The notes: generated from the letters alone by a model not told the origin. A stretch of DNA of 64,000 nucleotides from Streptantibioticus cattleyicolor NRRL 8057 = DSM 46488 (GCF_000240165.1 NC_017586.1:6027228-6091227); one strand, 5' to 3'. Shown: positions 51,971-61,483, counted from the stretch's first letter. Numbers and translations are program-made.

Positions 51971-52750
51971 ATGAACGCGCTTCAGCTCCCCCTCTCGACC
52001 CCGCCCACGCAATCGCCCGCCTCCGCCGGTGCCGGCCGCTCCCGCCTCGGCGCTGACGGCTCCGGAGCCGACTCCGTTGCCGGATCCGCTTCCGTCTCCG
52101 GCCCCCGCTCCGGCGCCATCGCGGAGACCGTCCCCGGAATGGGCCCGGCCATGGATACGGTCTCCGTCGCGGAAGCGGCCACACATACCGTGTCCTATTC
52201 CGGCAAGGATGTTGGTCCCGACGAGGGTTCGGACGGTTCCGGCACCCGCGCCGAGATCATCGATCTGTTCGGCACCGATTCCTCCATGGACGCGCCCGGA
52301 AGGACCGGAGGCCGGGACGAGAGATCCGGCGACCGAAGCCATCGTTCCCGGCGCACCGCTGCGCGCCGGCTGGCACCTGGCCTCATCGGATACGGACTGA
52401 TCGGGTGCGGAGTGCTTCTGCTGCCCTGGCTCGTCGTGCTGGCGACGGGTCTGCCGTCCACGGCAACGGCCTCGCACTGGGCCACGGCCTGGGTCGGGCT
52501 CGACGCCTTCGAAGCGTTGGGCTTGATCAGCACAGGCGTACTGGCCGTCCGCGGAGATCACCGACGCACACCGGTCGCCGTGGCGACGGCGACGCTGCTG
52601 TTGGTCGACGCGTGGTTCGACACCACGACCGCGTCCGTCGGAAGCGACATACATTCGGCTCTGGTGATGGCCGTCGGAGCGGAAGTCCCGTTGGCTGTCC
52701 TCTGCATAGTCCTGGCCTTCCGAGGCCACCCCGGGCGGGACGCGTCCTGA
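51971..52750 (+). CDS. Hypothetical four-helix membrane protein
   Basis: A 259-residue protein. The first 125 residues are disordered, rich in Ser, Gly, Asp and Ala; about residues 140-255 hold four membrane helices (LIGYGLIGCGVLLLPWLVVLATG, ATAWVGLDAFEALGLISTGVLAV, VAVATATLLLVDAWFD, ALVMAVGAEVPLAVLCIVLAF). ATG 51971 is preferred because the region just above it holds the divergent promoter; an ATG at 51836 is in frame. No family name is recognised. It is divergent from the two-component genes and may be under their control. Confidence 0.65.
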   Translation: MNALQLPLSTPPTQSPASAGAGRSRLGADGSGADSVAGSASVSGPRSGAIAETVPGMGPAMDTVSVAEAATHTVSYSGKDVGPDEGSDGSGTRAEIIDLFGTDSSMDAPGRTGGRDERSGDRSHRSRRTAARRLAPGLIGYGLIGCGVLLLPWLVVLATGLPSTATASHWATAWVGLDAFEALGLISTGVLAVRGDHRRTPVAVATATLLLVDAWFDTTTASVGSDIHSALVMAVGAEVPLAVLCIVLAFRGHPGRDAS

Positions 52751-53175
52751 CCGCGACGCACTCGCCAGATCCCCGGCCTACTCGTCCGCGGCGTAGTCGC
52801 CACCGAGGGGGCGCCCGACCCCCAGAACGCCTGGGTCTTCCGCGAACGCGAGCAGGCCAAAGCGCCAACGCCATCGTCCTGTTGGACAGGGCGTGCCAGC
52901 CTGACGGCACTCGGGCGGAACCGCCGGCCAGCCGACTCACGGCCCGGACGACAGGGGTTCCATTTGCCCTTCCGTATCGGACTCCACTTCCGTTCCCACC
53001 CCGATCGGCGGGTCAGCCAACCTCAAGCGCGGAAGTGAAATCTCCGGTCGGACGGAGCCTTCCATACCGCTTTTTTCTCTGCCCATGGCCGACTACGGCC
53101 GAATATCACCCCGTCGTTCGAACGTTTGACGCGTCCTACTGCCTGATCGATTGCACAACCGATGGGAGAAGAACC
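52751..53175. other. Intergenic region upstream of methyltransferase
   Basis: No supported gene. A short stretch near 52800-52860 (DPQNAWVFREREQAKA) looks like a coding remnant. The last 60 bp are more AT-rich, with TTGACG at 53127-53132, and likely hold the methyltransferase promoter. Confidence 0.4.
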
Positions 53176-53847
53176 ATGAGCACCACCAGCGTCCTCACCG
53201 GAGCCCGGATGCGATGGGCCCTCGCGGCGGGCGCCGCAGCCGCCGCCGGCTACTGGTGGTTCGGAGACAAAGCGCCTTATCCCTACGCTCAGTGCCGTCT
53301 GCTGGACCTGCCTTTGCCCTTCCTGACCTCGGACCGGCTCGACACCGTCCTGGAGCCCCGTCGCGGTGAGCGCATCCTGGAGGTCGGTCCTGGCACCGGG
53401 CTCCAGTCGCTGCACATCGCGCCCCAACTCGGGCCGCAGGGGCGGCTCGACGTGCTGGACGTTCAGTCGGAGATGTTGGATCACGTGATGCGACGCGCCG
53501 CGGAGCAGGAGTTGGACAACGTCTTCCCGACCCGATCGGATGCGCGGGAACTTCCCTTTGAGGACGGCACGTTCGATGCGATGTATCTGGTGACCGCGCT
53601 TGGCGAGATCCCCGAGCCCGAGCGGGTGCTCTCCGAAGCGGCACGCGTGCTTGCGCCGGGAGGCAGGCTGGTGGTGGGGGAGTTCTTCGACCGGCACTGG
53701 ATACCGTTCGGCAGGCTGCACCGGCTGGCCGACAGTTCCGGGCTCCATCTCCAGACACGCTCGGGGTCAACTCTGGCTTACCTGGCCCGGTTCAGTCCCT
53801 GCGCGGCAGGTCCGGGTAGCGCGGAGCCGTCACTGGTCGGGGTATAG
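53176..53847 (+). CDS. SAM-dependent methyltransferase with N-terminal membrane segment
   Basis: A 223-residue class I methyltransferase. After one hydrophobic helix ([19 protein letters not shown]), motif I is [42 protein letters not shown], then [31 protein letters not shown] and [12 protein letters not shown]. The [17 protein letters not shown] segment is typical of membrane-associated lipid or quinone-type methyltransferases. GGGAGAAG precedes the ATG. The substrate is unknown. Confidence 0.83.
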   Translation: MSTTSVLTGARMRWALAAGAAAAAGYWWFGDKAPYPYAQCRLLDLPLPFLTSDRLDTVLEPRRGERILEVGPGTGLQSLHIAPQLGPQGRLDVLDVQSEMLDHVMRRAAEQELDNVFPTRSDARELPFEDGTFDAMYLVTALGEIPEPERVLSEAARVLAPGGRLVVGEFFDRHWIPFGRLHRLADSSGLHLQTRSGSTLAYLARFSPCAAGPGSAEPSLVGV

Positions 53848-54247
53848 GGGCCGGAGGCGCGGCGACAACCGGTAGGAGCACGGGGTAGCGTCGCCCGGCA
53901 GGCCCGGCAGGCCCGGCAGGCCCGGCAGGCCCGGCAGGCCCGGCAGGCCCGGCAGGCCCGGCAGGCCCGGCAGGCCCGGCAGGCCCGGCAGGCCCGGCAG
54001 GCCCGGCAGGCCCGGCAGGCCCGGCAGGCCCGGCAGGCCCGGCAGGCCCGGCGACACCGGGGCTCAGGGGGAGCAGCGGACGATGGCGCGCTGGGCACAA
54101 CAGGTAGGCACGGATTCCCACCGATCGCTCGCTTTGTGTCCATGACAATTTCACTGTGAAGAGCCTTCCGGCGTATCTACGCGCGTGGTGCCCTGGTCGG
54201 GCGCCGGTCAGCTCAGGCCGGCGTCCAACCAGCCAGGGGAGGCCAGC
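53848..54247. other. Repeat-containing intergenic region
   Basis: Holds the 17-copy minisatellite at 53897-54049 and the upstream region of the phospholipase D gene, with palindrome TTCACTGTGAA at 54150-54160. Several frames through the repeat would code collagen-like GLP or AGP triplets, but none has a ribosome site. Confidence 0.55.
53897..54049. repeat. Perfect 17 x 9-bp minisatellite
   Basis: The unit GGCAGGCCC repeats 17 times in tandem with no mismatch. Perfect identity means recent expansion or ongoing slippage. Each frame is open because 9 is a multiple of 3. It lies between a methyltransferase and a secreted phospholipase D gene and is likely to vary in copy number between strains. 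Confidence 0.95.
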
Positions 54248-55231
54248 ATGGCCCGCAGTGTCCTTCGCCACGTCGCGGTCGCCGCCACCGCGTGCACCGC
54301 GGTGCTCGCCACCGCCGTCACCGCGCACGCCACCGGCACGTACTCCGCGTTCGCCTTCTCGCTCAGCAGCAGCGAGCAGACGATCTACAGCTTCATCAAC
54401 TCGGCGACTCGCAGCCTCGACATGACGATGTACGAGCTCAGCGACTCGACCGCCGTCTCCGACCTGGTCAACCTGGAGAAGCGGGGGGTGAAAGTGAGAG
54501 TCATCCTGGACGGTACGAAGACCACGGTGAACGGGTCCGCGTACAACACGCTCGAGAGTGCGGGGGTAGGGGTGGTGTGGTCCTCGTCCCAGTACGTGTA
54601 CACCCACCAGAAGACCATCACCGTGGACGGAACGAAGTCACTGGTCCTCACCGGCAACCTCACCGCCAAGTACTACCCGACCAGCCGTGACTACGGTGTC
54701 TTCGACAACGACCCCAATGACGTGGCGGCGATAGAGAACGTCTTCGCCGCGGACTACACCGGGGCGTCGGTGACGCCGGACGACGGTGACAACCTGCTGT
54801 GGTCGCCCACGGATTCGCGGGCGCGGCTGCTCTCGGTGATCGACTCGGCCACCCAGACCCTGGACGTCGAGGAGGAGGAGTTCAGCGACAGCGCGGTGGT
54901 GGACGCGATAGCGGCTCGGGCGCAGGCCGGGGTGACGGTGCGCGTGGTGGTGGAGCACCCCTCGTCGTACAGCACCCAGATAGCGGAGGTGGAGAACGCC
55001 GGAGCCACGGTCGTCGGCTACTCGTCCAGCACCGGGTTCTACATACACGCCAAGGCCATAGTCGCCGACTACGGGCTGTCGACCGCGCAGGTGGAGGCCG
55101 GTTCGATGAACATCACGTCCAACTCCCTCGACAACAACCGGGAACTGGGGATCATCCTCAAGGACACGGGGGTCGAGTCGGCGATAGAGAACTCGTTCAA
55201 CAGCGATTACGCCGGAGGCACCCCCGCCTGA
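54248..55231 (+). CDS. Secreted phospholipase D family protein
   Basis: A 327-residue protein with a Sec signal (residues 1-29, ending TAHA). Two HKD motifs are complete: H120-x-K122-x4-D127 ([10 protein letters not shown]) and H267-x-K269-x4-D274 ([10 protein letters not shown]), each followed by a Gly/Ser-Asn element (LTGN, GSMN). This is the two-motif PLD fold acting outside the cell on a phosphodiester. It is shorter than classic Streptomyces PLD (about 500) and closer to the cardiolipin-synthase/nuclease-like group. GGGGAGG precedes the ATG. Confidence 0.87.
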   Translation: MARSVLRHVAVAATACTAVLATAVTAHATGTYSAFAFSLSSSEQTIYSFINSATRSLDMTMYELSDSTAVSDLVNLEKRGVKVRVILDGTKTTVNGSAYNTLESAGVGVVWSSSQYVYTHQKTITVDGTKSLVLTGNLTAKYYPTSRDYGVFDNDPNDVAAIENVFAADYTGASVTPDDGDNLLWSPTDSRARLLSVIDSATQTLDVEEEEFSDSAVVDAIAARAQAGVTVRVVVEHPSSYSTQIAEVENAGATVVGYSSSTGFYIHAKAIVADYGLSTAQVEAGSMNITSNSLDNNRELGIILKDTGVESAIENSFNSDYAGGTPA

Positions 55232-55526
55232 GACCTGACCGCTGGGGCGACGCGCCTGGGTGCGGATGCCTGGGTCAAGGGGCAGGGCCGTCCGGGCACC
55301 ACGAACGGGGGTGAGTGTCCGGACGGTTGGCCCAGGGGGTCCCGGGCCGGGGCGGCGGCCCCTCGGCCATGGTGACGACCTGGGGCACGGCTGGCTCGTC
55401 GGGGTCGGCGCGGACAGCGCGTGGTGATCGTCGCGGGAGCGGCCCGCGGTGCGTGGCCGGTGGTGGACGCCGGGCGGCCCAGCCCAGTCTGGACCGATCC
55501 GATCCGTCCCGACCGGCGGCCGGGCG

Positions 55527-56390
55527 TCAACTCGGCGTCGTGGCCTCCTCGGACGCGGCGCGCACGGTGTGGTCGAGGAGCAGCGCGGTGGTGACCGGGC
55601 CGACGCCACCGGGGACGGGGGTGAGCGCGGCGGCGAGAGGCGTGACGGACGCGGCGTCCACGTCGCCGGTGAGGCCGCCGTCCTCGGTGGGGTTGGTGCC
55701 GACGTCGATCACCACGGCACCGGGACGGACGTGTTCGGCGGTGACCAGGCCGGCGCGGCCGACCGCGGCGACCACGATGTCGGCACGGGAGGTGATGGCC
55801 GAAAGGTCCGCGGTGCGGGAGTGGCAGACGGTGACGGTCGCGTTCCGGGCCAGGAGCAGATGGGCGGCGGGCTTGCCGACGACGTTCGAGCGGCCGATCA
55901 CGGTGACGTGGCGGCCGGCGAGTTCGACACCGTGGTGGTCGAGCAGGGCGACGACGGCTTGCGCGGTCGCCGGGGCGAAGGCGGGCAGTCCGGCGGCGAG
56001 CCGGCCGAGGGAAAGGGGGTTGGCACCGTCGACGTCCTTGGCGAACGCGATGGCGGACGCGAGGTCTTCCAGGGCGGCGCCGGCGGGCAGCGGGGTCTGC
56101 AGGATGATGCCGTGGACGCCATCGTCGGCGCTCAGCTTCTCCAGCGTCGCGCGGATGGCGTCGGGGGTGGAGTCCGGGCGGAGGTCGGCGATGTCGCAGA
56201 CGATGCCGGCCTTGGTGGCGGCCTTGGCGATCGAGCGGACGTACCAGGCGCTGGACGGGTCGTCGGTGGCGGTCACGACGGTGAGCTTGGGCGTCCGGCC
56301 AGCGGCGGTGAGGTGTGCGGCACGGTCCGCGGCGGAGGTGCGGATGGCGGCGGCGAGTTCCTTGCCGGACAGGGGAGTGGCGGTGCTCAT
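55527..56390 (-). CDS. folD: FolD-like methylenetetrahydrofolate dehydrogenase, cyclohydrolase Lys missing
   Basis: A 287-residue FolD-fold protein. The catalytic segment SSAWYVRSIAKA aligns Tyr50 with E. coli Tyr50, but position 54 is Ile (codon 56229-56231) where Lys is essential for the cyclohydrolase. Gln98 (ILQTPLP) and Asp121 (KDVDG) are kept, as is the NADP loop VIGRSNVVGKPAA. So the dehydrogenase part may work and the cyclohydrolase part should not. Its start overlaps the stop of a cyclodeaminase/cyclohydrolase-family gene (ATGA), which could supply the missing step. Confidence 0.88.
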   Translation of the reverse strand: MSTATPLSGKELAAAIRTSAADRAAHLTAAGRTPKLTVVTATDDPSSAWYVRSIAKAATKAGIVCDIADLRPDSTPDAIRATLEKLSADDGVHGIILQTPLPAGAALEDLASAIAFAKDVDGANPLSLGRLAAGLPAFAPATAQAVVALLDHHGVELAGRHVTVIGRSNVVGKPAAHLLLARNATVTVCHSRTADLSAITSRADIVVAAVGRAGLVTAEHVRPGAVVIDVGTNPTEDGGLTGDVDAASVTPLAAALTPVPGGVGPVTTALLLDHTVRAASEEATTPS

Positions 56391-57007
56391 CGGTTGATCT
56401 CCTTGCGGACCGCGGTGGTCACCTGGTCGGCCCGGGTGACGATGCCGTCGGTGACGGCGGCGCGGGCGGTGAGATCGGCGCGGACGGCGGGGTCCTTGAT
56501 GCCGGTGAGGTTGATCTCGACGTTGATCCGTGCGGTGGTCGCCGCGGCGCGGGCGGCTTCGGTGGCGGCGGCCACATCCGTGATCACGTTGCGGTTGGCG
56601 ATGGGCAGCAGTTCCTCGGCGTACTCGACGGCGGCCAGGGAGGCGGCGAGGACCTGGGCCGGGGGCTCGGCCGCGGCGGCGAGCGCGGCGGCGATGGCGG
56701 CGGAACGGGCCGTCTTCTCCTCGGCGGTGGACCTGGGCAGCCGGTAGGCGTCGGTGACCGCGGTGAACGCCGCCGCGTCCTGTTCGGCGAGGCGCAGGGC
56801 GGTCTCCCGCAGCCGGTCGGTGCCCTCGATCACGCGTTGCACCGTGGCGGCGTGTTCGGCGTACTTGTCGCCGGTGCTGTACCGCGCGACCATGCCCAGC
56901 AGCGCGGCTGCCTGGGCGGCGTGGAGCGCTGCCGACGCGCCGCCGCCGGGGGCCGGGATGCGGTCGGCGAGGGTGTCCAGGAAGTCACCGATGGTCTGGT
57001 CGCGCAT
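56387..57007 (-). CDS. Cyclodeaminase/cyclohydrolase (FTCD_C/FchA-like) protein
   Basis: A 206-residue helical protein of the formiminotransferase-cyclodeaminase C-domain family: IGDFLDTLADRIPAPGGGASAALHAAQAAALLGMVARYS and ANRNVITDVAAATEAARAAATTARINVEINLTGIKD. Stand-alone members are FchA-type methenyl-THF cyclohydrolases. ATG 57007 has GGAGG 9 nt before it. Translational coupling to the Lys-deficient FolD supports a cyclohydrolase role. Confidence 0.87.
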   Translation of the reverse strand: MRDQTIGDFLDTLADRIPAPGGGASAALHAAQAAALLGMVARYSTGDKYAEHAATVQRVIEGTDRLRETALRLAEQDAAAFTAVTDAYRLPRSTAEEKTARSAAIAAALAAAAEPPAQVLAASLAAVEYAEELLPIANRNVITDVAAATEAARAAATTARINVEINLTGIKDPAVRADLTARAAVTDGIVTRADQVTTAVRKEINR

Positions 57008-57078
57008 CAGCGCCTGCCTCCGCATGGTGTGTCGTCCGGGTGCCCGCGCATTGTGTCACGTCGCCGGGGCCGGTCAGG

Positions 57079-57477
57079 TCACGCGGAGCGTCGTGCCAGT
57101 CGAAGCAGGACCTCGACGGCCTCCGCCGCGCGTTCGACGGGGACGAACAGGTGGTCGTGGTGGAAGCCGGCGACCACGTTGCAGCTCAGGCCGACGGCGG
57201 TCAGCTCGCGGGCGACGGCGGCGGTCAGCCCGACCGCGTCGAGGGCGGAGTGCACGCGCAGCGTGATCCAGCCGGCCACGTACTCGTACGGCAGGCCGGC
57301 CGCGTCGGCCTCCTCCTGGCGGACCACCAGGGTCAGCCCTTCGGGTTCGCGGACGGTCGCCACGGGGTCCACGCCGGAGGGGATGGCGGAGCGGATGGTG
57401 GTGAAGACGTAGCGGCCCGGGTTGAGTTGGGGGCGCAGGCCGGTCAGCAGGGCGCGCAGATCGGTTTCACCGTTCAT
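57079..57477 (-). CDS. ACT domain-containing protein
   Basis: A 132-residue protein with an N-terminal strand region (RYVFTTIRSAIPSGVDPVATVREPEGLTLVVRQEEADAAGLPY) and a C-terminal ACT-like fold (WITLRVHSALDAVGLTAAVARELTAVGLSCNVVAGFHHDHLFVPVERAAEAVEVL). Such ACT_7-type proteins sense amino acids or folate-pathway ligands. It sits 10 nt after the MocR gene and before the cyclodeaminase-folD pair, as part of one minus-strand operon. Confidence 0.82.
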   Translation of the reverse strand: MNGETDLRALLTGLRPQLNPGRYVFTTIRSAIPSGVDPVATVREPEGLTLVVRQEEADAAGLPYEYVAGWITLRVHSALDAVGLTAAVARELTAVGLSCNVVAGFHHDHLFVPVERAAEAVEVLLRLARRSA

Positions 57478-57487
57478 GGGCACCAGG

Positions 57488-58873
57488 CTATGCGTCGGGC
57501 CGGGCGCGACCGGGGCGGGCGCCGGCGGGAACGGCCGCGCCGAGAACGGCGGCGACGCGGTCGAGGGTCTCGGGGGGAGGGGTGTAGGGGACGCGCAGGT
57601 AGTGGGCGAGGGTGGCGTCGGCGGCGAAGACCGGTCCGGGGGACAGGTGCAGCCCCTCGGCGGCGGCGCGGGCGGTGACGGCGTCGGCCCGTTCCCGGGT
57701 GAGCCGCAGCCACAGCGTCAGGCCGCCCGCCGGCAGGGCGAACCGCCAGCGGTCGTCCCCGTCGAGCAGCGCGGCGAGGTGATCGCGTTGTCGCCGCAGC
57801 GTGTTCCGGCGCCGGGCGAGGAGTCCGTCGTCGTCGGCGAGCAGTTCCACGGCGGTCAGTTGCTGCATGGGCGAGGGGGCGAGCGGCCCGTGCAGCGGGT
57901 GGCGGGCGAGGTCGTCCACCATGGCGGCCGGGGCGCGCAGCCAGCCGATCCGCAGCCCGCCCCAGACCGTCTTGCTGGTCGAACCGATCAGCAGGGCGCG
58001 GGCGATGCGGGGCAACGGCACCGGTTCGTCGCGCAGATCCAGGTCGCGCAGGGTCTCGTCGGCGATGACGGTGACCTGGTGGCGGGCGGCCAGTTCGGCG
58101 ACGGTGCGCCGGGTGCCGGGGGACATCAGGGCGCCGGTGGGGTTGTGGAAGTCCGGGGTCAGATAGGCGATGTGGCCGGCCGCGGCCCGGAAGGCGTCGT
58201 GCAGTTGCTCCGGATCCCAGCCGGAGCCGGTCACCCGGCAGCCGACCGGCCGGGTGCCGCCGGTGCGCAGTGTGGTCAGCGCGTCGACGTAGGTGGGGAC
58301 CTCCACCGCCGCGACCCGGGGCCGCAGCCGGGCGCAGAGCAGGGTGAGGGCGGCCCGCGCCCCCGAGGTGACGAGGATCTGGCCGGGCAGGGTCGGCAGT
58401 CCCTCGGCGGTGTAACGGGCGGCGAGCAGTTCGCGCAACTCCGGTAGTCCTGGCCCCGGTTCGCCGTCCAGCGCCAGCAACGGACCGGACCGCTGCGCCG
58501 CGCGGGCCATCGCCGCCTGGTACGCGGCCTGCGGCGCGGCCGGCACGGCACGCCGCAGATCGATGGTGCCCGCTTCGCCGGTGGCGGTCAGCGGGGCGAT
58601 CCGGCCGGCCGCGACCGGTGGCAGCCGCAGGACGCTGGCGCTGCCGTGCCGGGTGCGCACCCAGCCGTCCTCGCGCAGTGCGGCCAGCGCGGCGGTCAGC
58701 GTGCCACGGCTGACGCCGAGCGCCACGGCCAGCCGGCGTTCGGCGGGCAACGCGCTGCCCGGACGCAGCCGTCCGTCGAGCACGGCGGCGCGGACCGCGT
58801 CCGCGAGCGCCGCCGCCAACGGCGCACCGGGCCGTCGCCACTCGCCGAGCGCCCCGACGACCTGGCCCTCCAT
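57488..58873 (-). CDS. MocR family PLP-dependent regulator
   Basis: A 461-residue GntR/aminotransferase fusion. The GntR HTH is at 15-75 (ALADAVRAAVLDGRLRPGSALPAERRLAVALGVSRGTLTAALAALREDGWV), and the aminotransferase-like domain has TSGARAALTLL, YLTPDFHNPTGALM and the PLP lysine in GSTSKTVWGGLRIGW. ATG 58873 is preferred over GTG 58885, which overlaps the operator. It is divergent from a PLP decarboxylase and leads the ACT-cyclodeaminase-folD run. Confidence 0.9.
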   Translation of the reverse strand: MEGQVVGALGEWRRPGAPLAAALADAVRAAVLDGRLRPGSALPAERRLAVALGVSRGTLTAALAALREDGWVRTRHGSASVLRLPPVAAGRIAPLTATGEAGTIDLRRAVPAAPQAAYQAAMARAAQRSGPLLALDGEPGPGLPELRELLAARYTAEGLPTLPGQILVTSGARAALTLLCARLRPRVAAVEVPTYVDALTTLRTGGTRPVGCRVTGSGWDPEQLHDAFRAAAGHIAYLTPDFHNPTGALMSPGTRRTVAELAARHQVTVIADETLRDLDLRDEPVPLPRIARALLIGSTSKTVWGGLRIGWLRAPAAMVDDLARHPLHGPLAPSPMQQLTAVELLADDDGLLARRRNTLRRQRDHLAALLDGDDRWRFALPAGGLTLWLRLTRERADAVTARAAAEGLHLSPGPVFAADATLAHYLRVPYTPPPETLDRVAAVLGAAVPAGARPGRARPDA

Positions 58874-58884
58874 CACCGCACGCA

Positions 58885-58912
58885 CTGGTCCACTCTTTCA
58901 CGATTGGACCAG
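58885..58912. promoter_or_regulatory. MocR operator, 8-bp inverted repeat
   Basis: CTGGTCCA (58885-58892) and TGGACCAG (58905-58912) are perfect 8-bp arms with a 12-nt spacer, in the gap between the MocR gene and the divergent decarboxylase. It is the likely binding site controlling both. Confidence 0.7.
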
Positions 58913-59028
58913 GCCCGGTCGCGCGGCCCACGGCTACCGTCGCTCTCCGGCGCGCCGGACGCGCCGCGCATGCCGACTCCGACCGGTCTCCGGGGCGGAC
59001 GGCCGGAACGAGGATGGGAGATTCGCCG

Positions 59029-60423
59029 ATGGACGCCACGCTCGCCGCCGATCTGGAGGGGCTGCCCGGTCTGCTGGAACGGGTCCGCGCCCAGGCCGTC
59101 GACTTCCTCGACGGTCTGCCGGAGCGTCCGGTCGTCGTGCCGTCGCAGCCGCCCGGGGCGGTGCCGCTGCCGGAACGCGGGATGGGGCTGGGCCGCGCGC
59201 TGGAGGTCTACGCCGAGCGGTGGGAACCGCTGTTCTCGGCCAGCGCCGGGCCGCGCTACCTCGGGTTCGTCACCGGCGGGGCGACCCCGGCGGCGCTCGC
59301 GGGCGACTGGCTGACCTCGGTGGCGGACCAGAACTCGACCTCCGCCCTGGACGCCGCCGGTCACCACCTGGAACAGGCGACGCTGGAGTGGCTGCGCGAG
59401 CTGTTCGGGCTGTCACCGGCCCAACAGGGAACGTTCGTCACCGGCGCCACGATGTCGAACACGGTGGGGCTGGCCATCGCCCGCGAGTGGCTCGGCGCAT
59501 CGCGAGGCGTCTCGGTGGCCGAGTCCGGCGCCGGGGCGCTGGGCCGGGTGCGGGTGCTGTCGGGCAGCGCGCATTCGAGCGTGGCCAAGGCGCTGTCGAT
59601 GCTGGGCCTCGGGCGGTCCGCGCTGGTCCCGGTCGCCACCCTGCCCGACCGGGAGGCGGTGGATCCGGCGGCGCTGGAAGCGGCGTTGCTGGAGGCCCGG
59701 GAGGCGGGCGAGGCATGCGTGGTGGTGGCCAACGCGGGGACCGTCAACACCGTTGACTTCGACGACCTGTCGGCGCTGGCCGCACTGCGCGACCGGTACG
59801 GCTGCTGGCTCCACGTGGACGCCGCCTTCGGTGCCTTCGGGGCGCTCTCGCCCGACCACGAGCACTTGCTGCGCGGACTGGACGCGGCCGACTCGATCTG
59901 CGTCGACCTGCACAAGTGGCTCAACGTGCCGTACGACGCGGCCGTGCAGTTCACCCGCCACCGGGAGTTGCAGGTGAGGGTCTTCCGGAACGCCGCCGCC
60001 TACCTCGGCCCGCTCGGCGAGTCGCCCGACCCGGTCCACCTGACCCCGGAGAACTCCCGCCGGCTGCGGGCGCTGCCGGCCTGGTTCACGCTGCTCGCCT
60101 ACGGGCGCGAGGGCTACCGCGAGATCGTCACCCGCTGCGCCGCCAACGCCCGCGCCCTCGGCGACGCCGTCGAAAGCACCCCGGAACTACGGCTGTTGGC
60201 GCCGGTGCGGTTCAACGTGGTCTGCTTCACCCTCGCCACGGATCCGACCCCGGAAGCGCTGGCCCGGCTCGCCGCCGACGTGGGTCGCGAGGTCTTCGTC
60301 ACGCCGACGGTGTACGCGGGGGTGCCGGCGCTGCGGGCCGCGTTCAGCAACTGGCGGACGACCTCGCGCGACGTGGAGCGCGTCGCCCGGGCGTTGCGGG
60401 AGCGCGTGGCCCACGACGGATGA
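59029..60423 (+). CDS. Group II PLP-dependent decarboxylase
   Basis: A 464-residue fold-type I enzyme. The PLP lysine is Lys296 in ICVDLHKWLNVPYD; GSAHSSVAKA carries the PLP-stacking His, and HVDAAFGAF the Asp that binds the pyridine nitrogen. The family includes DOPA, tyrosine, glutamate and 2,4-diaminobutyrate decarboxylases; the substrate is not fixed. ATG 59029 with GGGAG 8 nt upstream is preferred over ATG 59014. It is divergent from a MocR regulator, its probable controller. Confidence 0.88.
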   Translation: MDATLAADLEGLPGLLERVRAQAVDFLDGLPERPVVVPSQPPGAVPLPERGMGLGRALEVYAERWEPLFSASAGPRYLGFVTGGATPAALAGDWLTSVADQNSTSALDAAGHHLEQATLEWLRELFGLSPAQQGTFVTGATMSNTVGLAIAREWLGASRGVSVAESGAGALGRVRVLSGSAHSSVAKALSMLGLGRSALVPVATLPDREAVDPAALEAALLEAREAGEACVVVANAGTVNTVDFDDLSALAALRDRYGCWLHVDAAFGAFGALSPDHEHLLRGLDAADSICVDLHKWLNVPYDAAVQFTRHRELQVRVFRNAAAYLGPLGESPDPVHLTPENSRRLRALPAWFTLLAYGREGYREIVTRCAANARALGDAVESTPELRLLAPVRFNVVCFTLATDPTPEALARLAADVGREVFVTPTVYAGVPALRAAFSNWRTTSRDVERVARALRERVAHDG

Positions 60424-60586
60424 CCGGGGACCACCGGGGGCACGCACCGCGCACCGGGGCGGGCCGTCTCCGTCCGGCGCACGGGACTCTCCAACCGCGG
60501 GTGGAGGCCCGGGCGCCGCCATCTCCACCCGGCGCTCCGCCCGCGGGTCGATCCCCGTGAGCGCCGTGTTCCGTAGCGTCACGGAC

Positions 60587-61216
60587 ATGAGAACACACGA
60601 AGCCGTGCCCACGCGGACGGACGGCAAGGCCACCACCGGTACGCGCCGGGCCAAGGCGATCTCGCTCGCCTGCGACGCGGGTCTGTCTCCGGCCACCTTC
60701 TACGCGGGCCAGGCCGCCGGCCTCTCCGTGACCGCCTCCCTGCTGGCCGCGACGGGTGTGGCCGGGGCGTGGCTGTTGTGGACGGCGTACCGCAAGCGCC
60801 GGATCGACGCCTTGGCCGGGCTCATGCTCGCCACCTACGCCCTCATGCTCGTCATCGCGCTGCTCGCCCGGGACGAACGCATGCTGCTGCTGCGGGACCC
60901 GGCCACCAGCGCCCTGGCCGGTCTGGTCTTCCTGGCCAGCTGCGCCACCCCGACCCCGGCGCTGGCGTACCTGGGCCGGCGGCTGCACGGCCGGCCGCTG
61001 CCGGACGACCCGGGTATGCGTCGGTCCGTGCGGATGCAGACCGCGGTGTGGGGCGGCGGACTCGTCGCGGAGGCCGCGGTACGCGCCGCGATGCTGTTCC
61101 TGTTGCCGGTCACGGTGACCGCCGGCCTGTCGACCGTGATCGAACTGTCCGTCATCGGCGCCCTGTTGGTCTGGTCGGCGTGGTGCCGCCGACGCGCCAG
61201 GCTCGCCCTCGCCTGA
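60587..61216 (+). CDS. VC0807-like membrane protein
   Basis: A 209-residue protein with five hydrophobic segments (about residues 40-62, 68-90, 95-125, 150-175, 180-200). DALAGLMLATYALMLVIALLARDERMLLLRDPATSALAGLVFLASC resembles the VC0807 family. Its function is unknown. ATG 60587 has no ribosome site and may be leaderless; an upstream GTG adds ten residues. It stands alone between the decarboxylase and the galactocerebrosidase genes. Confidence 0.7.
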   Translation: MRTHEAVPTRTDGKATTGTRRAKAISLACDAGLSPATFYAGQAAGLSVTASLLAATGVAGAWLLWTAYRKRRIDALAGLMLATYALMLVIALLARDERMLLLRDPATSALAGLVFLASCATPTPALAYLGRRLHGRPLPDDPGMRRSVRMQTAVWGGGLVAEAAVRAAMLFLLPVTVTAGLSTVIELSVIGALLVWSAWCRRRARLALA

Positions 61217-61483
61217 GCGTCGCACCACGGACGACCGGACCGATCCGGCCGCCGTCCGCCGCCTCGTACGAACTCGTGGGCTGCGACGATCGCCCCCTCT
61301 CCACCCTGCTCTCCTCCCACCGGTTCGGGCGGCGGGGCGCCGGACGGTCGTCGTGGCCGTCGGCGTCCCCGTCGCGCCCCAACCCCGGATCCGTGTCCGA
61401 TGTCGTCATACCCGGCACAACTCATCGGTGTCGCACGGTTGTTCCTCACCTCCCAAGAGATCACCTCTACGGGTGAACGCGAT

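Noticed and set aside
53792-54607. Collagen-like protein (GLP or AGP repeats) across the minisatellite
   Set aside because: Perfect 9-bp repeats give triplet repeats in every frame; none of the frames has a ribosome site and the longest is antisense to the phospholipase gene.
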